Of a DNA stretch of 64,000 nt, positions 40,798-50,945 are shown in pieces. Each line of letters begins with the position of its first letter. Position 1 is the stretch's first letter. Under the pieces are notes generated by a model. The model was not told the origin of the DNA, searched no databases, and saw only the letters and a list, made by a program, of their open reading frames with translations. Source of the stretch: Thiocapsa marina 5811 (lineage in GTDB: Bacteria > Pseudomonadota > Gammaproteobacteria > Chromatiales > Chromatiaceae); assembly GCF_000223985.1 (NCBI RefSeq), contig NZ_AFWV01000003.1, positions 1 to 64,000 of the forward strand. The letters are read 5' to 3'. The position numbers and the translations under genes are program-made.

Positions 40798-42879
40798 TCA
40801 TTTTACCCTCATCCCCGGCTGCGCCCCGGCGTCCGGGCTCAGGATAAAGATGTCCTTTCCGCCGGGACCGGCGGCCAGCACCATCCCTTCGGAGACGCCG
40901 AAGCGCATCTTGCGCGGGGCGAGATTGGCGACCATGACGGTCAATCGGCCCTCCAGGTCGCTCGGGTCGTAGGCCGAGCGGATGCCGGCGAAGACGGTGC
41001 GGGTCTCGCCGCCGAGATCCAGCTCCAGCTTCAGGAGTTTGTCGGCGCCTTCCACCAGGGCGGCCGAGCGTATGCGCGCGATGCGCAGATCGAGTTTGCC
41101 GAAGGTCTCGATGTCGATCGTCTCGGCAATCGGCTGCCCGCTCAGGTGTTTGCTCGACTCATCCGCGGCCGCCGGCGGCGGTGCCGTCGTGCTCAGATCT
41201 TCCTTGGACGCCTCCAGCATGGCCTCGATATGGGCCGGCTCGACGCGGGTCATCAAAGGTTTGAAGGGGGCGATCTCATGGTTGAGCAGCGGCTCGGCGA
41301 TCGCGTCCCAGGTCAGCGGCTCGATCCGCATGAAGGCTTCCGAATCGGCGGCGGTGCCCGGCAGGATCGGGCGCAGATAACCGATCAGGATCCGGAAGAG
41401 GTTGATGCCCATCGAGCACACCGCGTGAAGGTCGGCCTCTCGCGCCGGGTCTTTGGCGATCACCCAGGGCGCCTGCTCGTCGATGTATTGGTTGGCGCGG
41501 TCGGCCAGCGCCATGATCTCGCGCACGGCGCGGCTGAGCTCGCGTCGCTCGTAGGCGCCGGCGATGGATTCGCCGGCCTGCACGAAGTCGGCCTGGAGCT
41601 GCGGATCGGCCAGGGTCGGGGAGAGTCTGCCGGCGAAACGCTTGGCGATGAACCCGGCGCTGCGGCTGGCGATGTTCACGACCTTGCCGACCAGATCCGA
41701 GTTCACGCGGGCGGTGAAGTCCTGGAGGCTCAGATCGATGTCGTCGACGCCCGGTCCCAGCTTGGCCGCGAAGTAGTAGCGTAGATACTCGGGATTGAGA
41801 TGGTCCAGATAGGTGCGGGCCTTGATGAAGGTCCCGCGCGACTTGGACATCTTCTGTCCGTCGACCGTCAGGAACCCGTGTGCGAAGACCGCGGACGGTG
41901 TGCGGAAATCGGCGCCGTGGAGCATCGCCGGCCAAAAGAGGGCATGGAAATAGATGATGTCCTTGCCGATGAAGTGATACAGCTCCGCGGTCGACTCCTT
42001 GGCCCAGAACCGATCGAAATCCAATCCGGCGTCGCGCCCGTGTGGGCTTTCGCAAAGATTCAGGAAGCTCGCCATGTAGCCGATCGGAGCATCGAGCCAG
42101 ACATAGAAGAACTTGCCCGGATGGTCCGGAATCTCGAAGCCGAAATAGGGTGCGTCGCGCGAGATGTCCCACTCCTGCAGGCCGGCATCGAACCACTCGT
42201 CGAGCTTGTTCGCGACCTGGGCCTGCAGGCCGCCGCCGCGGGTCCAGTCGCGCAGCATCGGCTCGAAGTCGCCGAGGCGGAAGAAATAGTGGTCCGATTC
42301 GCGCTGCTCGGGCACGGCGCCCGAGACCGCCGAGCGCGGGTTTTTGAGCTCGTTCGGTGAATAACTCGCCCCGCAGACCTCGCAGTTGTCGCCGTACTGG
42401 TCAGGCGCGCCGCACTTTGGACACTCGCCCTTGATGAAGCGGTCGGGCAGGAACATCTGCTCGACCGGGTCGTAGGCCTGGGTGATGGTGCGCTTGCTGA
42501 TGTGACCCTTGTCGCGGTTGCGGCTGTAGATCAGATTCGCGAAGTGGCGGTTTTCCTCGGAGTGCGTCGAGTGATAGTTGTCGAAGCCCACCCGGAAGGC
42601 CGCAAAATCGGACCTGTGCTCCTGCGCGACCCGCGCGATCAGCGCCTCGGGCGTGATGCCTTCCTGACGCGCTCGCAACATGATGGGCGTACCGTGGGCG
42701 TCGTCCGCGCACACGTACCAGCAGGCGTGACCGCGCATCTTCTGGAAGCGCACCCAGATATCGGTCTGGATGTATTCGACCAAATGGCCGATGTGAATCG
42801 GCCCGTTGGCATAGGGCAGTGCGCTGGTGACCAGAATCTCTCGAGGGCTGGCGCCCGGGATGTCGCGGGTTTGACTCAT
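40798..42879 (-). CDS. metG: MetG, methionyl-tRNA synthetase
   Basis: 693 residues. The ATP-binding 'HIGH' is at residues 29-32 ('[10 protein letters not shown]') and 'KMSKSRGTF' is the second signature. Zinc cysteines sit in '[18 protein letters not shown]'. The C-terminus carries the extra tRNA-binding EMAP/Trbp111 domain ('[20 protein letters not shown]'), needed for the dimeric form. The start [10 protein letters not shown] at 42879 was chosen over a TTG at 42891. It is followed by the rnf operon, a frequent order in gammaproteobacteria. Confidence 0.95.
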   Translation of the reverse strand: MSQTRDIPGASPREILVTSALPYANGPIHIGHLVEYIQTDIWVRFQKMRGHACWYVCADDAHGTPIMLRARQEGITPEALIARVAQEHRSDFAAFRVGFDNYHSTHSEENRHFANLIYSRNRDKGHISKRTITQAYDPVEQMFLPDRFIKGECPKCGAPDQYGDNCEVCGASYSPNELKNPRSAVSGAVPEQRESDHYFFRLGDFEPMLRDWTRGGGLQAQVANKLDEWFDAGLQEWDISRDAPYFGFEIPDHPGKFFYVWLDAPIGYMASFLNLCESPHGRDAGLDFDRFWAKESTAELYHFIGKDIIYFHALFWPAMLHGADFRTPSAVFAHGFLTVDGQKMSKSRGTFIKARTYLDHLNPEYLRYYFAAKLGPGVDDIDLSLQDFTARVNSDLVGKVVNIASRSAGFIAKRFAGRLSPTLADPQLQADFVQAGESIAGAYERRELSRAVREIMALADRANQYIDEQAPWVIAKDPAREADLHAVCSMGINLFRILIGYLRPILPGTAADSEAFMRIEPLTWDAIAEPLLNHEIAPFKPLMTRVEPAHIEAMLEASKEDLSTTAPPPAAADESSKHLSGQPIAETIDIETFGKLDLRIARIRSAALVEGADKLLKLELDLGGETRTVFAGIRSAYDPSDLEGRLTVMVANLAPRKMRFGVSEGMVLAAGPGGKDIFILSPDAGAQPGMRVK

Positions 42880-43124
42880 GGATGGGCTCAAGTGGATCGG
42901 CTTTCGGGTCTCGAACGATGCCCCAGTATCTCACGGGCCGTCCCGGTGCGGACAGCGCGGTCCCCGTCTGGTCTTTCGAGTCCGGACTTGATTTAAGGCA
43001 TCTCCACACCAAAACTCTGCGGGAACTTTTCCGACCCCCGGTTGCAGCGTTCCGGTCCATCGAAAAGCATCGATCTCGTGCGATCCGGCTGCGCCGGGCG
43101 CATCCATTTATCTTGGAGTACCTC

Positions 43125-44216
43125 ATGTCCGAACCCACGAAAGAAGCCGTCGAAGCCGCCATCAAGGGCTACAAGGAACCACACCTCGGGCGCGATCTGG
43201 TGGCGGCGCATTCGATCAAGGGCATCGAGATCGAGGGCGGTCAGGTGCGCATCAAGGTCGTCTTGGGCTTCCCGGCCAAGACCATCTGCGCGGGCATCGC
43301 CAAGACGCTCGAGGAGGCCGTTCTCGCCGTCGAGGGTGTCGAGATGGTACAGGTCGACGTGACCTGGGAGATCAAGTCGCACTCGGTTCAGAAATCGCTC
43401 AAGCCGATCGACAACATCAAGAACATTATCGCCGTGGCCTCGGGCAAGGGCGGCGTCGGCAAGTCGACGACCGCCGTCAACCTGGCGCTCGCCTTGTCGG
43501 CCGAGGGCGCGCGCGTCGGCATCCTGGACGCCGATATCTATGGCCCGTCCCAGCCGCGTATGCTCGGGATCTCGGGCAAACCCGAGTCCAAGGACGGCAA
43601 GAGTCTCGAGCCGATGAGCAGCTACGACCTCCAGGCGATGTCCATCGGCTTTCTGATCGACGAAGAAACGCCCATGATCTGGCGCGGCCCGATGGTCACA
43701 CAGGCCCTGGAGCAGTTGCTGAACGACACCAACTGGTCGGATCTGGATTATCTGGTCATCGACCTTCCGCCGGGTACGGGCGATACGCAATTGACCCTCG
43801 CGCAGAAGGTGCCGGTGTCGGGTGCGGTCATCGTCACTACCCCCCAGGACATCGCCCTGCTCGATGCGCGCAAGGGTTTGAAGATGTTCCAAAAGGTCGA
43901 GGTGCCGGTGCTGGGTGTCGTCGAGAACATGAGCACTCACATCTGCTCGGCCTGCGGCCACGAAGAGCACATCTTCGGCGAAGGCGGCGGACAGAAGATG
44001 TCCGAGCAGTACGGGATCGATCTCCTCGGCTCGCTCCCCCTGAACGGCCATATCCGCGAGGAGACCGACAACGGAAAGCCGACCGTGGTGGCCCAACCGG
44101 ATTCGCGTGTCGCGGAGATCTACCGCGAGATCGCCCGCAAGACCGCGGCGAAGCTCTCTCTGCAAGCCAAGGATTATGCTTCGAAATTCCCGCGGATCGT
44201 GATCCAAAACAACTAA
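43125..44216 (+). CDS. apbC: Mrp/ApbC, iron-sulfur cluster carrier ATPase
   Basis: 363 residues. An N-terminal MIP18-like domain is followed by a deviant Walker A 'GKGGVGKST', 'VIDLPPGTGD' and the cluster-binding C-x-x-C in 'ICSACGHEE'. It carries [4Fe-4S] clusters to client proteins; the neighbourhood has many (Rnf, MiaB, NrdG, NosG/H). The ATG at 43125 has GGAG upstream. It is divergent from metG. Confidence 0.95.
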   Translation: MSEPTKEAVEAAIKGYKEPHLGRDLVAAHSIKGIEIEGGQVRIKVVLGFPAKTICAGIAKTLEEAVLAVEGVEMVQVDVTWEIKSHSVQKSLKPIDNIKNIIAVASGKGGVGKSTTAVNLALALSAEGARVGILDADIYGPSQPRMLGISGKPESKDGKSLEPMSSYDLQAMSIGFLIDEETPMIWRGPMVTQALEQLLNDTNWSDLDYLVIDLPPGTGDTQLTLAQKVPVSGAVIVTTPQDIALLDARKGLKMFQKVEVPVLGVVENMSTHICSACGHEEHIFGEGGGQKMSEQYGIDLLGSLPLNGHIREETDNGKPTVVAQPDSRVAEIYREIARKTAAKLSLQAKDYASKFPRIVIQNN

Positions 44217-44463
44217 ATTGCGCCTTTTGGAGTCTGCGACGGCCGAGTTAGTTTGGGCCTCGCAGGCTCCCATGAGTGTCGTGCCGGGCCCAGTTTAGGG
44301 CTTTTCGCGCCTTCGATTCGGGCCAGAGCCTCTGGAGCGGTCGTGGGATTGCGATCACCTGTTCGGGAACGTCCGGGTGGCCGTTGTCGATCACTCGTCG
44401 GCTTGTTGTGCTCGGCTCCGCGGTGTAGCCTTTTCGGCTTTGCGCGCACACCGAGATTTCCTG

Positions 44464-45030
44464 ATGGCCATCAAGTCCGACCGTTGGATCCGCCGTATGG
44501 CCGAAGAAGGCGGCATGATCGATCCGTTCGAGCCGGTTCAGGTCCGCGAGGGCGAGCAGGGACGAGTCATCTCCTACGGAACGTCGAGCTACGGCTACGA
44601 CGTGCGGTGTGCCGACGAGTTCAAGATCTTCACCAACATCAACTCGGCCATCGTCGATCCGAAGAACTTCGACTCCAACGGCTTTGTCGACCTCAAGTCC
44701 GACGTCTGCATCATCCCGCCGAACTCGTTTGCACTGGCGCGCACCGTCGAATATCTCCGCATTCCGCGGAATGTCCTCACGATTTGCCTCGGAAAAAGCA
44801 CGTACGCGCGTTGCGGCATCATTGTGAATGTCACGCCGTTGGAGCCTGAATGGGAAGGCCACGTGACCCTTGAGTTCTCCAACACCACGCCTCTGCCGGC
44901 GAAGATCTACGCGAACGAGGGCGTGGCACAGATCCTCTTCTTCGAGTCGGACGAGGTCTGCGAGACCTCGTACAAGGACCGCGGCGGGAAGTATCAGGGC
45001 CAGCGTGGTGTGACTCTGCCGAAGTCGTGA
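44464..45030 (+). CDS. dcd: Dcd, dCTP deaminase
   Basis: 188 residues. The signature runs from '[20 protein letters not shown]' to 'WEGHVTLE', with the catalytic Glu. It turns dCTP into dUTP for dTTP synthesis. The start [10 protein letters not shown] is conserved in the family. The 247-base gap after apbC holds no recognised feature. Repeat element B1 begins 8 bases after the stop codon. Confidence 0.95.
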   Translation: MAIKSDRWIRRMAEEGGMIDPFEPVQVREGEQGRVISYGTSSYGYDVRCADEFKIFTNINSAIVDPKNFDSNGFVDLKSDVCIIPPNSFALARTVEYLRIPRNVLTICLGKSTYARCGIIVNVTPLEPEWEGHVTLEFSNTTPLPAKIYANEGVAQILFFESDEVCETSYKDRGGKYQGQRGVTLPKS

Positions 45031-45037
45031 TGTCCGC

Positions 45038-45121
45038 TGAACCGCGTCCAGACCGACATACTGACTTTCGAGCGAGCGCGACCTTTGGTGCATCCACGGC
45101 CCTTGGCAGAGACGCGGTTTA
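45038..45121. repeat. AACCGCG element B1 (84 bp)
   Basis: Ends TGAACCGCGTC and GACGCGGTTTA. It reads TGAACCGCGTCC, then a CATA motif about 20 bases in. First of a tandem pair between the convergent dcd and glycosyltransferase genes. Confidence 0.8.
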
Positions 45122-45144
45122 AAACCATTTATTCTTCAAGACCC

Positions 45145-45229
45145 TAAACCGCGCCGGTTCCGGCGGTCGTCGAGTCTGCCCGGGCCGATCCCGTCTGAGC
45201 ACATTCCATACTGCGCCGGGCGCGGTTTA
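45145..45229. repeat. AACCGCG element B2 (85 bp)
   Basis: Ends TAAACCGCGCC and GGCGCGGTTTA. In the opposite orientation it reads TAAACCGCGCCCGGC, then TATGG, as element A does. Positions 45227-45229 are the TAA stop of the glycosyltransferase gene. It is 23 bases from B1. Confidence 0.8.
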
Positions 45230-46453
45230 GACGACGTCGTCGGTTTTCGGGGTCGGGTCGAGCGCGGGATCCGTCGCCTGATTGCGCACCCGCCGTGCGA
45301 TAACCTGTGCGTAGAACTGCAACATCCGCTCCGCGAGGACGGGTGCCGACCAGGATCTTGCGTGCTCGACCGCCTCGACGGCGAGTCGCGCCCGCAGTGC
45401 CGGATCCGTGAGGACTCGGACCGCCTTGTCCGCGAAGTCGGTCTCGTCGTCCTCCGCGATGAGCGATCCGCCGCCGCCCGCCAGCACCTCCTTGGTTCCC
45501 ATCACGGCCGTCGAGACTACCGGCACCCCGAGCGCCATTGCCTCCAGGAGCACGAGCCCTTGCGTCTCGGTCTTCGAGGCGAAGACGAAGGCAGCGCCCG
45601 CGCAGTAGCAGTCCTCGAGGGAGCCGTCACGCTCCAGATAGCCCGTGAACAAGGTGTTGTCGGCCAGCCCGAGATGGTTCGCCAGGGTCTGAAGCCGACG
45701 GTGTGCCGGGCCCTCCCCGGCGATGACCAGGAGCACATCCGGGACCTGCGTCTTCACGCGCACGAGCATCCGCAGGATGAAGTCGATGTTCTTCTCGAAG
45801 GCGAGACGGCTGACGTGCACCAGAACGGGACGCCCGGGCGGGATGCCCCGACTGTTGCGGAAACGAGCACCGTCGCCCTGGCTGAACTGGACGAGCTCGA
45901 TCCCGGTCGGGATGACCGTCGCGGGCGTCTTCACACCGTAGCTCTTCAAGACCTCGAGCATGGCGTGCGAGGGCACCGCCAGCGCATCGACAGCGTTGCA
46001 CTGGGCCGTCGAGAAGTCGCGTGCCAGCCGCTGCATCCAGGCGGTCGGGACGAAAGGCACATAGTGATGGAGATACTGCTCGAAGAAGGTGTGGTAGCTC
46101 TCGACCACCGGGACACCCAATCGCTTGGCGATCCCGAGGCCGAGATAGTGCGCGAAGAAAGGGGTCTGGATATGCACCAGATCGTACCCGCGGCTTGCCA
46201 GCATGCCATCGAGGCGACGGATCTCGCGGGGGCGCAGCATGCGGTCCTCGGGATCGATGACCAGATAGCGCGACGGGATGCGTAGAACCTCGAAGGGCTC
46301 GGGCGCGGACTCGCCGCCGGCCGCCGAGTAATCCGGCGCGATCAGGGTAAGCTCATGTCCTTTTGCGACGAACTCCCGCGCAAACGTCTGGATCGACGTC
46401 GATACGCCCGTGATGCGAGGGAAGTAGACGTCGGAGATCATCAGGATGCGCAT
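45227..46453 (-). CDS. Glycosyltransferase, GT4 family
   Basis: 408 residues. The GT-B fold N-terminus 'RILMISDVYFPRITGVSTSI' and the sugar-nucleotide-binding C-terminal motif 'ASKTETQGLVLLEAMALGVP' (E-x7-E type) mark a retaining GT4 enzyme. It resembles glycosyltransferases that act on diacylglycerol or other lipid carriers ('HTFFEQYLHHYVPFVPTAWM'), but the acceptor cannot be fixed. The start MRILMISDV at 46453 fits the fold; longer frames add non-matching residues. The stop TAA comes from repeat B2. Confidence 0.85.
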   Translation of the reverse strand: MRILMISDVYFPRITGVSTSIQTFAREFVAKGHELTLIAPDYSAAGGESAPEPFEVLRIPSRYLVIDPEDRMLRPREIRRLDGMLASRGYDLVHIQTPFFAHYLGLGIAKRLGVPVVESYHTFFEQYLHHYVPFVPTAWMQRLARDFSTAQCNAVDALAVPSHAMLEVLKSYGVKTPATVIPTGIELVQFSQGDGARFRNSRGIPPGRPVLVHVSRLAFEKNIDFILRMLVRVKTQVPDVLLVIAGEGPAHRRLQTLANHLGLADNTLFTGYLERDGSLEDCYCAGAAFVFASKTETQGLVLLEAMALGVPVVSTAVMGTKEVLAGGGGSLIAEDDETDFADKAVRVLTDPALRARLAVEAVEHARSWSAPVLAERMLQFYAQVIARRVRNQATDPALDPTPKTDDVV

Positions 46454-46537
46454 GACGATGGACTTGCGGGCTGTCGGCAAATCGGCGAATCATACCTTCT
46501 GTCGATCACTAAGCCCATCCAATGAAGGACTCATGAC

Positions 46538-46936
46538 ATGATTGATCTCTCGAGCCGGCGGTTGCACCGCGGACCGATGTTTTCGATGCTCCTCGGCGCT
46601 GCACTGACCGTCGGACCGCTCGGGAGCGCCTTCGCGGCGGGGGCGCCCGTGCTGTGGGGTGCGGGGGTGACGGGGTGCTCGGATTTTCTGGCCACCGCAC
46701 CGGCGGATCCGACCGCGCAAGCCATCGCAGGGGAGGGCTATCGTCGCTATCAGGAGTGGCTGTCCGGGCTCGTGACCGGGCTGAATCTCGCAACGGGGCG
46801 GGACGTGTTGAAAGGCGCCGAGCTCGATGCCGCCATGATCCGGATTCGGGCCAACTGCGAGCGTTACCCGAACGACGACTTCTTCAACGCCGCCATGCGT
46901 TTGGTTCGATCGCTGGGCGACCCGAACGCGAATTGA
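46538..46936 (+). CDS. Small secreted protein, HdeA-like
   Basis: 132 residues with a signal peptide ('MLLGAALTVGPLGSAFA'). The mature part is helical with two cysteines ('GCSDFLA', 'NCERYPNDDFF') and 'YRRYQEWLSGLVTGLNLATG', a pattern seen in small periplasmic proteins of the HdeA-like group. Function unknown. The start is ATG 46538; ATG 46580 would begin closer to the hydrophobic core. Confidence 0.65.
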   Translation: MIDLSSRRLHRGPMFSMLLGAALTVGPLGSAFAAGAPVLWGAGVTGCSDFLATAPADPTAQAIAGEGYRRYQEWLSGLVTGLNLATGRDVLKGAELDAAMIRIRANCERYPNDDFFNAAMRLVRSLGDPNAN

Positions 46937-46966
46937 TCGCACGCGGCCGCGCAGTGCGATCGCGCG

Positions 46967-46995
46967 TCGTCATCGTATCGTCACATGAACTTCAT
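46967..46995 (+). promoter_or_regulatory. Pho box, three half-sites, before pstS
   Basis: TCGTCAT, TCGTCAC and ACTTCAT follow each other with exact 11-base spacing (starts 46967, 46978, 46989). This is the layout of PhoB binding sites (CTGTCAT repeats). The last half-site ends 65 bases before the pstS start. Confidence 0.65.
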
Positions 46996-47060
46996 ACAAT
47001 CGGCATGATGCAAGGGCACAATTCGGGCTCGCTTATCAACGCCCTCCCGGAGGTCATGTC

Positions 47061-48104
47061 ATGAACAGAATCACTATCGCTGCCGCGGTCACACTCGCGG
47101 CGGCCTCTCTCTCGACCCAGGCGATGGCCCGTGACTCCGTCTGGATCGCCGGCTCGTCCACTGTCTTCCCCTTCTCGACCGCGGTCGCCGAGACGTTCGG
47201 TCGCGAGTCGTCCTTCCCCACGCCCAAGGTCGAGTCCCTGGGCACCGGCGGCGGCTTCAAGCTCTTCTGCTCCGGGGTCGGGGTCGACAAGTCGGACATC
47301 AGCAACGCCTCGCGTGCGATCAAGCTCTCCGAGTTCGAGCAGTGCCGGGAAAACGGCGTGACCGAGATCACCGAGGTGAAGATCGGCTACGACGGCATTG
47401 CCATTGCCAATGCGAAATCCGGCCCGGTGATCGACCTGACCCTCGGCGAGCTCTGGCAGGCCCTGGCGAAAGACGTCCCGAACGACGCCGGCGAGCTGGT
47501 TCCGAACCCCTACAAGAAATGGAGCGAGATCAACAAGGATCTGCCTGATGTCGCGATCGAGGTGCTCGGCCCGCCGCCCACCTCCGGCACCCGCGATGCG
47601 TTCGTGGAGCTGGCGATGGAAGGCGGCTGCGACAGCTTCGATTCCATCAAGGCGCTCAAGAAGACCGACAAGGACAAGCACAAGGCGGTCTGTCACGGTA
47701 TCCGCGAAGACGGCGCCTTCGTCGAGGCCGGCGAGAACGACAACCTGATCGTTCAGAAGCTGGTGGCCAACCCGAACGCCTTGGGCATCTTCGGCTATAG
47801 TTTCCTCGATCAGAACGCAGACAAGGTGCAGGGTGCGAAGATCGACGGCGTCGAGCCGACCTTCGAGACGATCGCCGACGGCTCCTATCCGGTCTCGCGC
47901 TCGATCTATTTCTATGTCAAGAACGCCCACGTCGGCACCATTCCGGGCATCCAGGAATACGTCGCCGAGTTCACCAACGACAAGGCATGGGGCCCCGAGG
48001 GTTATCTGGCCGACAAGGGTCTGATCCCGCTGCCGGACGACATGCGTGCCAGCGTGGCCGAGCAGGCGCAGGCGCTCACCCCGATGGAGGCTCCCGCCAA
48101 GTAA
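47061..48104 (+). CDS. pstS: PstS, phosphate-binding protein
   Basis: 347 residues. A signal peptide ends near 'TQAMA'. The mature start 'VWIAGSSTVFPFS' and the phosphate-binding 'SGTRDAF' are typical. It captures phosphate in the periplasm for PstCAB. It is first in pstSCAB-phoU, behind a Pho box and with GGAGG before the ATG. A strong hairpin after the gene would help make PstS the most abundant product. Confidence 0.95.
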   Translation: MNRITIAAAVTLAAASLSTQAMARDSVWIAGSSTVFPFSTAVAETFGRESSFPTPKVESLGTGGGFKLFCSGVGVDKSDISNASRAIKLSEFEQCRENGVTEITEVKIGYDGIAIANAKSGPVIDLTLGELWQALAKDVPNDAGELVPNPYKKWSEINKDLPDVAIEVLGPPPTSGTRDAFVELAMEGGCDSFDSIKALKKTDKDKHKAVCHGIREDGAFVEAGENDNLIVQKLVANPNALGIFGYSFLDQNADKVQGAKIDGVEPTFETIADGSYPVSRSIYFYVKNAHVGTIPGIQEYVAEFTNDKAWGPEGYLADKGLIPLPDDMRASVAEQAQALTPMEAPAK

Positions 48105-48137
48105 GCGGACTCGCTCGGCAGAGCGTGCCCGACCGGT

Positions 48138-48157
48138 CAGCGGCCTTCGGGCCGCTG
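48138..48157 (+). promoter_or_regulatory. UUCG-loop hairpin between pstS and pstC
   Basis: CAGCGGCC-TTCG-GGCCGCTG is a perfect 8-pair stem with the extra-stable UUCG loop, 33 bases after the pstS stop. It probably protects the pstS message or partly stops transcription. Confidence 0.65.
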
Positions 48158-48189
48158 GCGTGTTTCATCCGCCACGGCACAGCACATCC

Positions 48190-49581
48190 ATGAATCCATC
48201 GACTCTATTGATCGTTTTGCTTGGGTTGATGGCGTTTGCCTATCATTTCGGGCGCAAACGCGCCATCTCCGCCGCCGGCGGTGTCGCACGCCTCAACACA
48301 CTGCATTCGCTCCCCGCCTACTACGGGCTCTACGCGGCACTCTGGGCCGGAATCCCGGCATTGTTGCTGATGGGGCTCTGGGTCGGCTTCCAGAACGAGA
48401 TCCTCATCACGATCGTCAAATCGGAGCTGCCGCCGGAGATCCTCGACGGCATGTCTTCCGGTCAGATCGGCCTGATCGTGAACGACATCAAGAACCTCGC
48501 CTCCGGCACCATCGTCTCCGGTGTCGTGACGCCCGAGATGCAGGCCGCCGCGGATCGCTACACTCAACTCGATCAGATCGCACGCTGGGCCATGTGGCTG
48601 GCTGTCTTGGCGGTTGCGGTCGCAGGTATGGGCTACGCTTGGGCCAAGACCAAGCCGACCATGCGGGCGCGCAACCGGGTCGAGACCATTTTTATGGTCA
48701 TCCTGGTCATCTTCTCCTCGATCGCCATCCTGACGACGCTCGGGATCATCCTCTCGGTCCTGTTCGAGTCGCTGCTGTTCTTCAAATCCGTTTCGCCGCT
48801 CGAATTCTTCTTCGGCACGCTTTGGAGTCCGCAGACCGCGCTGCGGGCCGATCAGGTCGGTGCCTCGGGCGCCTTCGGTGCCGTGCCGCTCTTCACCGGG
48901 ACCCTGATGGTCTCGGCGATCGCCATGCTGGTGGCGGTGCCGATCGGGCTCATGTCGGCCATCTATCTGTCGGAGTATGCGCCGCGCCGGGTCCGCTCCT
49001 ATGCCAAGCCGACGCTCGAGGTGCTTGCGGGCGTGCCGACGGTGGTCTACGGATTCTTTGCCGCCCTGACCGTTGCGCCCGTCATTCGGGAGCTCGGAAT
49101 CTCTCTGGGCCTGGACGTTGCCTCCGAGAGCGCCTTGGCCGCGGGTTTGGTGATGGGCATCATGATCATCCCCTTCGTGTCGTCCTTGTCGGAGGACGTG
49201 ATCAATGCCGTGCCGCAGGCGATGCGCGACGGCTCCTACGCCCTCGGGGCAACCCAGTCGGAGACGATCCGGCGCGTGATCATCCCGGCGGCTCTGCCCG
49301 GGATCGTCGGCGGGATTCTGCTCGCCGTCTCGAGGGCGATCGGCGAGACCATGATCGTCGTGATGGCCGCCGGTCTCGCGGCCAATCTGACGGCCAACCC
49401 GCTCGACAGCGTCACGACCGTCACGGTCCAGATCGTCACCCTGCTCACGGGGGACCAGGAATTCGACAGCCCCAAGACCATGGCGGCCTTCGCCCTGGGT
49501 CTGACCCTGTTTGTCGTCACCCTGACGCTCAACGTGATCGCCCTTCAGATCGTGCGCAAGTATCGGGAGCAGTATGAATAA
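48190..49581 (+). CDS. pstC: PstC, phosphate transport permease
   Basis: 463 residues, longer than E. coli PstC (319). Extra helices and a periplasmic stretch precede the usual six-helix permease. The permease EAA loop is at 'DGSYALGATQSETIRRVIIP'. It pairs with PstA in the membrane. The start MNPSTLLIVL at 48190 fits the first helix. It overlaps pstA by 8 bases. Confidence 0.94.
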   Translation: MNPSTLLIVLLGLMAFAYHFGRKRAISAAGGVARLNTLHSLPAYYGLYAALWAGIPALLLMGLWVGFQNEILITIVKSELPPEILDGMSSGQIGLIVNDIKNLASGTIVSGVVTPEMQAAADRYTQLDQIARWAMWLAVLAVAVAGMGYAWAKTKPTMRARNRVETIFMVILVIFSSIAILTTLGIILSVLFESLLFFKSVSPLEFFFGTLWSPQTALRADQVGASGAFGAVPLFTGTLMVSAIAMLVAVPIGLMSAIYLSEYAPRRVRSYAKPTLEVLAGVPTVVYGFFAALTVAPVIRELGISLGLDVASESALAAGLVMGIMIIPFVSSLSEDVINAVPQAMRDGSYALGATQSETIRRVIIPAALPGIVGGILLAVSRAIGETMIVVMAAGLAANLTANPLDSVTTVTVQIVTLLTGDQEFDSPKTMAAFALGLTLFVVTLTLNVIALQIVRKYREQYE

Positions 49582-50881
49582 CGCGCGTGCGGCCGGTGCC
49601 CCGCCTCAACGCACCATCGACATCGTCAACGCCAGTCTGAAGCGGCGCTATGCCAAGGAGCGGCGTTTCCGCCTGCTCGGCCTCGGCGCCGTGGTCTTGG
49701 GCTTGTTGTTCGTCGCGCTGCTGTTCGCGGATATCGTCGGCAAAGGCTACACGGCCTTTCAGCAGACCTATATCCAGTTGCCGGTGACCTTCGATGCCTC
49801 CGTCATCGATCCCGAAGGTGCGCTCGACCCCGAGACCCTCAGGCGTGCCAACTATGCCGCGCTGATCCGAAAGGCCCAGCGCGAGGTCTTCCCCGAGGTC
49901 ACGGCGCGCCGGGATACGCGGGCACTCGGGTCCATGATCAGCGTCGGCGCTTCCTCGCATCTTCGCGACATGGTTCTGGCCGACCCCGATCTGATCGGGA
50001 CCACGAAAGAGGTTTGGCTGCTTGCCGACGACGACATCGACATGTTGGTCAAAGGGCACATCGATCGGACGCTTCCGGAGAGCGAACGCCGTGTGAAGGA
50101 CCAAACGCTCGGGTGGGTGGAACGGCTCGAGTCCGAGGGGCGCATCGAGAAGCGCTTCAACACCATCTTCTTCACGCACGGAACCTCGCGCGAGCCCGAG
50201 CTGGCCGGGATTGCGGGTGCGCTCATGGGGTCCTTCTACACCTTGGCGTTGACCCTGCTCTTCTCCTTTCCGATCGGGGTGGGCGCGGCACTCTATCTCG
50301 AGGAGTTCGCGCCCAAGAATCGCTGGACCGATCTGATCGAGGTCAACATCAACAACCTGGCGGCCGTTCCCTCGATCGTGTTCGGGCTCTTGGGGCTCGC
50401 GGTCTTTATCGGGATCTTCGGCGTGCCGCGATCGACACCCTTGATCGCGGCCTTGGTCCTGAGTTTGATGACCTTGCCGACCATCATCATCGCCAGCCGC
50501 GCGGCGCTGAAGTCGGTCCCGCCCTCCATCCGCGAGGCGGCGCTTGGCGTGGGCGCCTCGCCCCTGCAGACGCAGCTGCATCATGTGCTGCCGCTGGCGA
50601 TGCCCGGCATGTTGACAGGCACCATCATCGGGATGGCGCAGGCACTCGGCGAGACCGCGCCCTTGCTGATGATCGGTATGATCGCCTTTATCGTCGATAT
50701 TCCGAGCGGCTTCACCTCGCCCTCCACGGTGCTGCCGGTCCAGATCTTCCTCTGGGCCGACAGCCCCGAGCGCGCCTTCGTCGAGCGCACCTCCGCGGCC
50801 ATCATGGTTCTGCTCGCCTTCCTGATCCTGATGAACCTGACCGCCGTCCTGCTGCGCCGTCGCTTCGAGCGGCGCTGGTGA
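49574..50881 (+). CDS. pstA: PstA, phosphate transport permease
   Basis: 435 residues. After the first helix there is a periplasmic insertion of about 130 residues ('[20 protein letters not shown]' onward) that E. coli PstA (296) lacks. The standard permease part follows, with the EAA loop '[20 protein letters not shown]'. Enlarged PstC/PstA pairs are common in related gammaproteobacteria. Confidence 0.94.
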   Translation: MNNARAAGAPPQRTIDIVNASLKRRYAKERRFRLLGLGAVVLGLLFVALLFADIVGKGYTAFQQTYIQLPVTFDASVIDPEGALDPETLRRANYAALIRKAQREVFPEVTARRDTRALGSMISVGASSHLRDMVLADPDLIGTTKEVWLLADDDIDMLVKGHIDRTLPESERRVKDQTLGWVERLESEGRIEKRFNTIFFTHGTSREPELAGIAGALMGSFYTLALTLLFSFPIGVGAALYLEEFAPKNRWTDLIEVNINNLAAVPSIVFGLLGLAVFIGIFGVPRSTPLIAALVLSLMTLPTIIIASRAALKSVPPSIREAALGVGASPLQTQLHHVLPLAMPGMLTGTIIGMAQALGETAPLLMIGMIAFIVDIPSGFTSPSTVLPVQIFLWADSPERAFVERTSAAIMVLLAFLILMNLTAVLLRRRFERRW

Positions 50882-50945
50882 GCGCGTTTGCGAACATTTT
50901 CGATCCCACCGTCCACGGACGTTGGGTCTACACTCGAGGTCAGTC

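Noticed and set aside
44217-44463. Riboswitch or RNA gene between apbC and dcd
   Set aside because: Some short inverted repeats exist, but no conserved riboswitch core could be recognised.
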